Assembly: GCF_037975245.1 (NCBI RefSeq)
Contig: NC_092577.1
Coordinates: forward strand, 37,130,398 to 37,194,397
DNA from: Apostichopus japonicus
Taxonomy: Eukaryota > Echinodermata > Holothuroidea > Aspidochirotida > Stichopodidae
Length of the DNA: 64,000 nucleotides
Direction: 5' to 3'
Below the pieces are notes generated by a model, which saw only the letters and a list, made by a program, of their open reading frames with translations, did no database searches and was not told where the DNA came from. Shown here piece by piece: positions 55,801 to 64,000 of the stretch. Each line of letters starts with the position of its first letter. Positions within the stretch are counted from its first letter, which is position 1. The position numbers and the translations under genes are program-made.

Positions 55801-58800
55801 TTTTATGTTACTCTGTTTTTCTTCTCCTGTTGTTTTATAGCAGATTGCATCTTATTAGGATGGTCCCATGTTTTATGTTACTCTGTTTTTCTTCTCCTGT
55901 TGTTTTATAGCAGATTGCATCTTATTAGGATGGTCCCATGTTTTATGTTACTCTGTTTCTCTTCTTCTGTTGTTTTATAGCAGATTGCATCTTATTAGGA
56001 TGGTCCCATGTTTTATGTTACTCTGTTTTTCTTTTCCTGTTGTTTTATAGCAGATTGCATCTTATTAGGATGGTCCCATGTTTTATGTTACTCTGTTTTT
56101 CTTTTCCTGTTGTTTTATAGCAGATTGCATCTTATTAGGATGGTCCCATGTTTTATGTTACTCTGTTTTACTTCTCCTGTTGTTTTATAGCAGATTGCAT
56201 CTTATTAGGATGGTCCCATGTTTTATGTTACTGTGTTTTTCTTCTCCTGTTGTTTTATAGCAGATTGCATCTTATTAGGATGGTCCCATGTTTTATGTTA
56301 CTCTGTTTCTCTTCTCCTGTTGTTTTATAGCAGATTGCATCTTATTAGGATGGTCCCATGTTTTATGTTACTCTGTTTTTCTTCTCCTGTTGTTTTATAG
56401 CAGATTGCATCTTATTAGGATGGTCCCATGTTTTATGTTACTCTGTTTTTCTTCTCCTGTTGTTTTATAGCAGATTGCATCTTATTAGGATGGTCCCATG
56501 TTTTATGTTACTCTGTTTTTCTTCTCCTGTTGTTTTATAGCAGATTGCATCTTATTAGGATGGTCCCATGTTTTATGTTACTCTGTTTTTCTTCTCCTGT
56601 TGTTTTATAGCAGATTGCATCTTATTAGGATGGTCCCATGTTTTATGTTACTCTGTTTTTCTTCTCCTGTTGTTTTATAGCAGATTGCATCTTATTAGGA
56701 TGGTCCCATGTTTTATGTTACTCTGTTTTACTTCTCCTGTTGTTTTATAGCAGATTGCATCTTATTAGGATGGTCCCATGTTTATGTTACTCTGTTTTTC
56801 TTCTCCTGTTGTTTTATAGCAGATTGCATCTTATTAGGATGGTCTATTGTTTTATGTTACTCTGTTTTTCTTCTCCTGTTGTTTTATAGCAGATTGCATC
56901 TTATTAGGATGGTCTATTGTTTTATGTTACTGTGTTTTACTTCTCCTGTTGTTTTATAGCAGATTGCATCTTATTAGGATGGTCCCATGTTTTATGTTAC
57001 TGTGTTTTTCTTCTCCTGTTGTTTTATAGCAGATTGCATCTTATTAGGATGGTCCCATGTTTTATGTTACTGTGTTTTTCTTCTCCTGTTGTTTTATAGC
57101 AGATTGCATCTTATTAGGATGGTCCCATGTTTTATGTTACTCTGTTTTTCTTCTCCTGTTGTTTTATAGCAGATTGCATCTTATTAGGATGGTCCCATGT
57201 TTATGTTACTCTGTTTTTCTTTTCCTGTTGTTTTATAGCAGATTGCATCTTATTAGGATGGTCCCATGTTTATGTTACTCTGTTTTTCTTCTCCTGTTGT
57301 TTTATAGCAGATTGCATCTTATTAGGATGGTCCCATGTTTTATGTTACTCTGTTTTTCTTCTCCTATTGTTTTATAGCAGATTGCATCTTATTAGGATGG
57401 TCCCATGTTTTATGTTACTCTGTTTTTCTTCTCCTGTTGTTTTATAGCAGATTGCATCTTATTAGGATGGTCTAGTGTTTTATGTTACTCTGTTTTTCTT
57501 CTCCTGTTGTTTTATAGCAGATTGCATCTTATTAGGATGGTCTAGTGTTTTATGTTACTCTGTTTCTCTTCTTCTGTTGTTTTATAGCAGATTGCATCTT
57601 ATTAGGATGGTCCCATGTTTTATGTTACTCTGTTTTTCTTCTCCTGTTGTTTTATAGCAGATTGCATCTTATTAGGATGGTCCCATGTTTTATGTTACTC
57701 TGTTTTTCTTCTCCTGTTGTTTTATAGCAGATTGCATCTTATTAGGATGGTCTAGTGTTTTATGTTACTCTGTTTTACTTCTACTGTTGTTTTATAGCAG
57801 ATTGCATCTTATTAGGATGGTCCCATGTTTTATGTTACTCTGTTTTTCTTCTCCTGTTGTTTTATAGCAGATTGCATCTTATTAGGATGGTCCCATGTTT
57901 TATGTTACTCTGTTTTTCTTCTCCTGTTGTTTTATAGCAGATTGCATCTTATTAGGATGGTCCCATGTTTTATGTTACTCTGTTTCTCTTCTTCTGTTGT
58001 TTTATAGCAGATTGCATCTTATTAGGATGGTCCCATGTTTTATGTTACTCTGTTTTTCTTCTCCTGTTGTTTTATAGCAGATTGCATCTTATTAGGATGG
58101 TCCCATGTTTTATGTTACTCTGTTTTTCTTCTCCTGTTGTTTTATAGCAGATTGCATCTTATTAGGATGGTCCCATGTTTTATGTTACTCTGTTTTTCTT
58201 CTCCTGTTGTTTTATAGCAGATTGCATCTTATTAGGATGGTCCCATGTTTTATGTTACTCTGTTTTACTTCTCCTGTTGTTTTATAGCAGATTGCATCTT
58301 ATTAGGATGGTCCCATGTTTTATGTTACTGTGTTTTTCTTCTCCTGTTGTTTTATAGCAGATTGCATCTTATTAGGATGGTCCCATGTTTTATGTTACTC
58401 TGTTTCTCTTCTCCTGTTGTTTTATAGCAGATTGCATCTTATTAGGATGGTCCCATGTTTTATGTTACTCTGTTTTTCTTCTCCTGTTGTTTTATAGCAG
58501 ATTGCATCTTATTAGGATGGTCCCATGTTTTATGTTACTCTGTTTTTCTTCTCCTGTTGTTTTATAGCAGATTGCATCTTATTAGGATGGTCCCATGTTT
58601 TATGTTACTCTGTTTTTCTTCTCCTGTTGTTTTATAGCAGATTGCATCTTATTAGGATGGTCCCATGTTTTATGTTACTCTGTTTTTCTTCTCCTGTTGT
58701 TTTATAGCAGATTGCATCTTATTAGGATGGTCCCATGTTTTATGTTACTCTGTTTTACTTCTCCTGTTGTTTTATAGCAGATTGCATCTTATTAGGATGG

Positions 58801-61800
58801 TCCCATGTTTATGTTACTCTGTTTTTCTTTTCCTGTTGTTTTATAGCAGATTGCATCTTATTAGGATGGTCCCATGTTTATGTTACTCTGTTTTTCTTCT
58901 CCTGTTGTTTTATAGCAGATTGCATCTTATTAGGATGGTCCCATGTTTATGTTACTCTGTTTTTCTTCTCCTGTTGTTTTATAGCAGATTGCATCTTATT
59001 AGGATGGTCCCATGTTTTATGTTACTCTGTTTTTCTTTTCCTGTTGTTTTATAGCAGATTGCATCTTATTAGGATGGTCCCATGTTTTATGTTACTCTGT
59101 TTTTCTTTTCCTGTTGTTTTATAGCAGATTGCATCTTATTAGGATGGTCCCATGTTTATGTTACTCTGTTTTTCTTTTCCTGTTGTTTTATAGCAGATTG
59201 CATCTTATTAGGATGGTCCCATGTTTATGTTACTCTGTTTTTCTTCTCCTGTTGTTTTATAGCAGATTGCATCTTATTAGGATGGTCCCATGTTTATGTT
59301 ACTCTGTTTTTCTTCTCCTGTTGTTTTATAGCAGATTGCATCTTATTAGGATGGTCCCATGTTTATGTTACTCTGTTTTTCTTTTCCTGTTGTTTTATAG
59401 CAGATTGCATCTTATTAGGATGGTCCCATGTTTATGTTACTCTGTTTTTCTTCTCCTGTTGTTTTATAGCAGATTGCATCTTATTAGGATGGTCCCATGT
59501 TTTATGTTACTCTGTTTTTCTTCTCCTATTGTTTTATAGCAGATTGCATCTTATTAGGATGGTCCCATGTTTTATGTTACTCTGTTTTTCTTCTCCTGTT
59601 GTTTTATAGCAGATTGCATCTTATTAGGATGGTCTAGTGTTTTATGTTACTCTGTTTTACTTCTCCTGTTGTTTTATAGCAGATTGCATCTTATTAGGAT
59701 GGTCTAGTGTTTTATGTTACTCTGTTTTACTTCTCCTGTTGTTTTATAGCAGATTGCATCTTATTAGGATGGTCCCATGTTTATGTTACTCTGTTTTTCT
59801 TTTCCTGTTGTTTTATAGCAGATTGCATCTTATTAGGATGGTCCCATGTTTATGTTACACTGTTTTTCTTCTCCTGCTGTTTCATAGCAGATTGCATCTT
59901 ATTAGGATGGTCCCATGTTTATGTTACACTGTTTTTCTTCTCCTGTTGTTTTATAGCAGATTGCATCTTATTAGGATGGTCCCATGTTTATGTTACTCTG
60001 TTTTTCTTTTCCTGTTGTTTTATAGCAGATTGCATCTTATTAGGATGGTCCCATGTTTATGTTACACTGTTTTTCTTCTCCTGTTGTTTTATAGCAGATT
60101 GCATCTTATTAGGATGGTCCCATGTTTATGTTACTCTGTTTTTCTTCTCCTGTTGTTTTATAGCAGATTGCACCTTATTAGGATGGTCCCATGTTTATGT
60201 TACTCTGTTTTTCTTCTCCTGTTGTTTTATAGCAGATTGCACCTTATTAGGATGGTCCCATGTTTTATGTTACTCTGTTTTTCTTCTCCTGTTGTTTTAT
60301 AGCAGATTGCATCTTATTAGGATGGTCTATTGTTTTATGTTACTCTGTTTTTCTTCTCCTGTTGTTTTATAGCAGATTGCATCTTATTAGGATGGTCTAT
60401 TGTTTTATGTTACTGTGTTTTACTTCTCCTGTTGTTTTATAGCAGATTGCATCTTATTAGGATGGTCCCATGTTTTATGTTACTGTGTTTTTCTTCTCCT
60501 GTTGTTTTATAGCAGATTGCATCTTATTAGGATGGTCCCATGTTTTATGTTACTGTGTTTTTCTTCTCCTGTTGTTTTATAGCAGATTGCATCTTATTAG
60601 GATGGTCCCGTGTTTTATGTTACTCTGTTTTACTTCTACTGTTGTTTTATAGCAGATTGCATCTTATTAGGATGGTCCCGTGTTTTATGTTACTCTGTTT
60701 TTCTTCTCCTGTTGTTTTATAGCAGATTGCATCTTATTAGGATGGTCCCGTGTTTTATGTTACTCTGTTTTTCTTCTCCTGTTGTTTTATAGCAGATTGC
60801 ATCTTATTAGGATGGTCCCATGTTTTATGTTACTCTGTTTTACTTCTCCTGTTGTTTTATAGCAGATTGCATCTTATTAGGATGGTCCCATGTTTTATGT
60901 TACTCTGTTTTTCTTCTCCTGTTGTTTTATAGCAGATTGCATCTTATTAGGATGGTCCCATGTTTTATGTTACTCTGTTTTTCTTCTTCTGTTGTTTTAT
61001 AGCAGATTGCATCTTATTAGGATGGTCCCATGTTTTATGTTACTCTGTTTCTCTTCTTCTGTTGTTTTATAGCAGATTGCATCTTATTAGGATGGTCCCA
61101 TGTTTTATGTTACTCTGTTTTTCTTCTCCTGTTGTTTTATAGCAGATTGCATCTTATTAGGATGGTCCCATGTTTTATGTTACTCTGTTTTTCTTCTTCT
61201 GTTGTTTTATAGCAGATTGCATCTTATTAGGATGGTCCCATGTTTTATGTTACTCTGTTTCTCTTCTTCTGTTGTTTTATAGCAGATTGCATCTTATTAG
61301 GATGGTCCCATGTTTATGTTACTCTGTTTTTCTTCTCCTGTTGTTTTATAGCAGATTGCATCTTATTAGGATGGTCCCATGTTTTATGTTACTCTGTTTT
61401 TCTTCTCCTGTTGTTTTATAGCAGATTGCATCTTATTAGGATGGTCCCATGTTTTATGTTACTCTGTTTTTCTTCTCCTGTTGTTTTATAGCAGATTGCA
61501 TCTTATTAGGATGGTCCCATGTTTTATGTTACTCTGTTTTTCTTCTCCTGTTGTTTTATAGCAGATTGCATCTTATTAGGATGGTCCCATGTTTTATGTT
61601 ACTCTGTTTTACTTCTACTGTTGTTTTATAGCAGATTGCATCTTATTAGGATAGTCCCATGTTTTATGTTACTCTGTTTTTCTTCTTCTGTTGTTTTATA
61701 GCAGATTGCATCTTATTAGGATGGTCCCATGTTTTATGTTACTCTGTTTTTCTTCTCCTGTTGTTTTATTAGGTGCTATGAACCAGGAGACAAGTTGCAA

Positions 61801-62037
61801 GCTAAATGCCACAACTGTGATAAAGTTAATGAAGCAATTACAGAAAAGATGAGGTTCTTTGGGCTTATATTAAACAGAGTTATTCATCAACAATGTAAGT
61901 ATTCATGCATGATGGATAACAAAGCTTGCTTTTTAAATAGTTTGCCTCGAAATAACAGCCTTCCTAGATCTTTAGTAAAGTACTCAGAAGTAGGATATCT
62001 GAGTGCCTATCGTGATGTATTCCTTGATAGACATTAG
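49697..62037 (+). CDS. Secreted CULT-domain (cereblon-type) protein, 5 exons
   Basis: Five exons join in consistent phases into about 222 residues (230 from ATG 49673). The N-terminus has a signal peptide: hydrophobic ILMTITISISVVV, then ECVTA|DD as the likely cleavage site. The rest is a CULT domain, the ligand- and thalidomide-binding fold of cereblon: zinc pair CRNC in exon 2, pair CIRC in exon 4, and the tryptophan cage in WFDNYTW and HLGW with spacings of 6 and 14, as in human cereblon (Trp380, 386, 400). It closes with FFGLILNRV. There is no Lon-like domain, so it is not cereblon itself but fits the secreted CULT group described in eukaryotes. The biological ligand is unknown. The 3' end is uncertain: GTAAGT at 61895 could be a donor. 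Intron 4 (9.1 kb) is mostly one satellite. Confidence 0.85.
50502..50645 (+). CDS. CULT gene exon 2, first zinc pair
   Basis: Acceptor TTGCTTTTTCCAG at 50489-50501, donor GGAG|GTAGGT. Phase 1 in completes GAG, giving EHLLCRNCGHEVAKASDLIN and on to GRDVLLQIFQNPG. CRNC is the first zinc-binding pair of the CULT fold. Confidence 0.88.
50875..50930 (+). CDS. CULT gene exon 3
   Basis: Acceptor TTTGTTACAG, donor AATCAG|GTTTGA, 56 nt, phase 1 in and 0 out. It encodes LQFDLITTSSALVQSMNQ, a beta-strand region. Confidence 0.82.
51731..52348. mobile_element. Non-autonomous DNA transposon with TTAA ends, CULT intron 3
   Basis: TTAA plus AGCAGCATTTTGC at the left and GCAAGATGCTGCT plus TTAA at the right: 13-bp inverted ends with one mismatch inside a TTAA duplication. 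TTAA targets are used by piggyBac and Kolobok transposases. The 610-bp interior has no transposase. It contains a hairpin at 52034-52062 (ACCAGGGAGTT and its complement). Confidence 0.75.
52381..52440. repeat. 20-bp tandem repeat, 3 copies
   Basis: TGTGCCATAAAACATGCCTC three times in a row, the last with one substitution. Confidence 0.95.
52614..52693 (+). CDS. CULT gene exon 4, tryptophan cage and second zinc pair
   Basis: Acceptor TTTCTTTGTAG, donor GGTTG|GTAAGG, phase 0 in and 2 out. It encodes DTWFDNYTWRLVKCIRCQVH and LG(W). The third cage tryptophan codon is split by the intron (TG|G), so its identity depends on which acceptor is used. Confidence 0.9.
52783..53437. repeat. 29-bp minisatellite, about 22 copies, CULT intron 4
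   Basis: AACTCTACAGTAGGAGTCAT plus GGTGTATGG or variants (GGCGTATGG, GGTATATGG), with a period of 28-29 bp. Variant types alternate, hinting at two-unit duplications. Confidence 0.95.
53776..61772 (+). repeat. 70-bp satellite made of splice-acceptor-like units, about 114 copies, CULT intron 4
   Basis: Each unit runs CAGATTGCATCTTATTAGGA, TGGTCCCATG, TTTTATGTTACTCTGTTTTT, CTTCTCCTGTTGTTTTATAG. The last part is a textbook pyrimidine tract plus AG. The final unit merges into the true acceptor of exon 5 (GTTGTTTTATTAG). Many units have lost one T (69 bp). Variants (TCTAGTG, TCTATTG, CTACTG) occur in the same order in two blocks about 2.03 kb apart (55.4-56.8 and 57.5-58.8 kb), showing duplication of about 29 units. 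From a decoy AG the frame stops at the end of the same unit. Confidence 0.97.
61773..62037 (+). CDS. CULT gene exon 5, C-terminus
   Basis: Acceptor GTTGTTTTATTAG at 61760-61772. It opens with G, completing TGG, then CYEPGDKLQAKCHNCDKVNE and MRFFGLILNRVIHQQ, the end of the domain. CHNC is an additional cysteine pair. The frame runs on to TAA... TAG at 62035-62037, but a strong donor GTAAGT at 61895 could instead lead to an unseen exon. Confidence 0.75.
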
Positions 62038-62360
62038 TTTACTGTTCATCCTTCCATCACCTCTCGCTGCTAGAATAGCAGATAACTTGTCAATCTGGTC
62101 ACTCAAACGTGGGAGAGTCGGGAAGCTAAGATGGTGAGAAAGGAGGGAAGCTAAGATGTTATGTCCTCCTTGCAGGGTTCTAAGTGGAGGGTTGTTCCCT
62201 CTCCTTTGAGAAATGTTGGTAAAAATGTCGGTTGCTTAGATGCGAAATGGTGCTATATTTTGAACCATTTGAAACAATGTTGAAGAATGGAACTGTTTTT
62301 GTTGTAATGCACATTCTTGTTACATATTAAAGTTATCTAATCTAGCGTTAGTGTAATATT
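62038..62360 (+). other. 3' flank of the CULT gene
   Basis: If the open frame to 62037 is the true end, this is its 3' UTR. The poly(A) variant ATTAAA at 62326-62331 supports transcript ends near 62350. Confidence 0.45.
62326..62331 (+). promoter_or_regulatory. Possible poly(A) signal ATTAAA
   Basis: ATTAAA about 290 nt after the candidate stop of the CULT gene. Confidence 0.4.
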
Positions 62361-64000
62361 ATGTCTGTCCCCCCCTTTCTCCGATTTCATATATGGTTAC
62401 TCTTGACAAGAAGCTGCAGCCTTTCGTCTGTAACGATGGCTGCAGCCTCGTTTGTTTCAGACCCCAGTTTGGATGTGGTACTTAAGTTGGTTGGATTAAC
62501 TAGACTTCAAATATACAGACCGTTAAGTGAGTTCCTCAGAAGCAGGGACAGTTCGGCAGTCAGTAAAATACTGTGTTTTACTGGTCACAAGTATTTATAT
62601 GATTTTAAAGCTTGCATACAGCACATGTTGCTCTGTACCCAGTAAGCTTGTACAAATGTATCAGCAATACTATTTGAAAAGGACCTATTAGAAGCACTTA
62701 CAAGTTTCTGACACATGATTAAGATGGATATGAACAACATAAGCAGCTTTTGTTACATTAGAGAACGCTGTTTCATGGCTAGGACCCCGATAATGTCATT
62801 TTAAAATTCTTCGCCGTAATGCTATACTTGAATGATTCACAGATGAACAACAGGCAGTCAATATCAGTTAGCTAAAATGGGACTCAAAAGTGTCTTACCT
62901 CTGGGTATGCTGGAATCTTTATTAAAGTACCATTGAGTATATTTTGAATAATTCATAAATTCATTTTACAGGAAAAAAATGTTCAAACGTAGACTGAGAG
63001 TGAGTATTGATCTTATTGAAATTTCAGATGCAGATTCACTAGTGATGTCACCAAAATTTTACGGAGGGTGAAGGAATCTGATTAGTAATCTTGATTGATA
63101 TGATTCAAAGACACTTGAGGACTCAATCGGCAGGAACCAGTCATTAAATCCAGAAGCTGGAGCATAGAAAATACATTTATTTACCTAGGCGTGTAGATAA
63201 TGGTGAAGGGTCATTATTCTTTGCATATTAACTGTACCTGAAATATGACAACTGAACTGGTGCAGTATTGACATAAGGTGATTAAACGAAACAAAGTGTC
63301 ACAGCCAAATAACACTCTCAAGCTTGGTGTGTGTTTTCTCCATAGTTAAAGAAAGTGCCTTGATATTTTTCTGTCATAGTAAGGATTGAAAAGTAAAGAG
63401 ATATTTGTATTTATGACTTTGTATATTTATATTAAAAGTGCTAACAAATTAAAAAGAAGTTCTCTTGGTTTTTATGAGATTCCTAAAGAAACAAAAGATT
63501 ATCGCAAATCATTCAAAAACGTCTGAAATGAAGAGCTTAATTCTTATAACTCAACATGACTTTTTGTTTGATATATATCATAGAGATAATTATAATTATG
63601 TAGAAGGGATTTCTGTTTGGAAGGAGCTTGTGTATCTGTTTACTCTACATTTTATCGTAAACGACTGGCTGTTAGCTTTAGGGTGCCTTTCTTTCCCAGC
63701 CATGGTTAAAGTAGGGATAAATTGGAATTTCTAAAATATTGTATTTGAAGAGCCATTCTGAAATATGAGACCGTGGCAGTGCATACTAAACATCACATCA
63801 TTCGTATTAGCAATATTTGTGTAAGTTTTCGTTTACAGCATTACAGGGTGTAGGGTAATTTGAGAACCAAATCAAACCTAATTAACAATCAAATTTTAAG
63901 ATTTAAGCTAAAATGAATCCCGAATAAACATACCCTAGTTTTTAGTTTTCACATACAAGTCAAATGGCAGGAGTCTGTGTTGTCATTCCTTAATTAATAA
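62361..64000. other. No gene recognised
   Basis: Two + frames (62361-62645 and 63465-63734) show no motif or convincing splice context. No repeat array or element end is evident in this AT-rich stretch. Confidence 0.4.

Noticed and set aside
53842..61701. Dozens of overlapping 60-221-residue frames on + in the 70-bp array
   Set aside because: Frame rotation of a 70-bp repeat in an intron; all share the same hydrophobic repeat peptide.
49697..62037. Cereblon (CRBN) itself
   Set aside because: No Lon-like N-terminal domain; exon 1 encodes a signal peptide in the correct phase for exon 2.
62361..62645. 94-residue + ORF with MAAASFVSDPSLDVVLKL
   Set aside because: Could be the first exon of another gene, but no recognisable domain or convincing donor.
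63465..63734. 89-residue + ORF near the right edge
   Set aside because: AT-rich, no motif, no splice context; likely chance.

Overview
The window is nuclear DNA from an animal. Protein-coding genes are split by phase-consistent GT-AG introns, the base composition is AT-rich, and the non-coding space is full of minisatellites, MITE-like elements and one intact Ty3/Gypsy LTR retrotransposon. The protein sequences and repeat style suggest a marine deuterostome invertebrate, perhaps an echinoderm. That is an inference from general character; no species marker was identified.

Layout, left to right. 1-642: terminal exon and poly(A) signal of a bystin (BYSL) gene on +. 2106-7319: an 84-bp satellite of about 62 units. 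7530-9310: fragments of transposable elements. 9502-29060: a complete 14-exon peroxisomal acyl-CoA oxidase (ACOX1-type) gene on +, 684 codons, ending in the peroxisomal signal SRL. At least nine different minisatellites lie in its introns and another follows its stop. 31677-32336: a small minisatellite, an unidentified minus-strand ORF and a fragment resembling the start of a THAP domain. 33415-42687: a Ty3/Gypsy element on - with two 744-bp LTRs that look identical by eye, a GTAA target duplication and intact gag and pol in a -1 frame relation, so a very recent insertion. 44189-45372: one exon on - of an unidentified transmembrane protein. 45373-49672: intergenic DNA with several non-autonomous elements. 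49697-62037: a gene on + for a small, apparently secreted CULT-domain (cereblon-type) protein. Its last intron is almost entirely a 70-bp satellite of about 114 units. 62038-64000: no gene recognised.

Most unusual feature: several minisatellites have captured splice sites. In ACOX1 one array repeats the exon 5 donor 7 times, one repeats the exon 7 acceptor about 15 times, and one repeats the exon 8 acceptor plus about 48 nt of exon 8 about 7 times. In the CULT gene the pyrimidine-rich acceptor region is repeated about 114 times directly upstream of the true acceptor. In every case I translated, use of a decoy AG or GT brings a stop codon, and in the CULT gene it also changes the third cage tryptophan to cysteine. 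Splicing must pick the right site among many near-identical ones. This could be neutral repeat growth, or a noisy or regulated poison-splicing arrangement. RNA data would decide.

The genes do not form a pathway. Bystin (ribosome assembly), ACOX1 (peroxisomal beta-oxidation) and the secreted CULT protein are ordinary eukaryotic neighbours. No rRNA, tRNA gene, CRISPR array or bacterial-type operon was seen.
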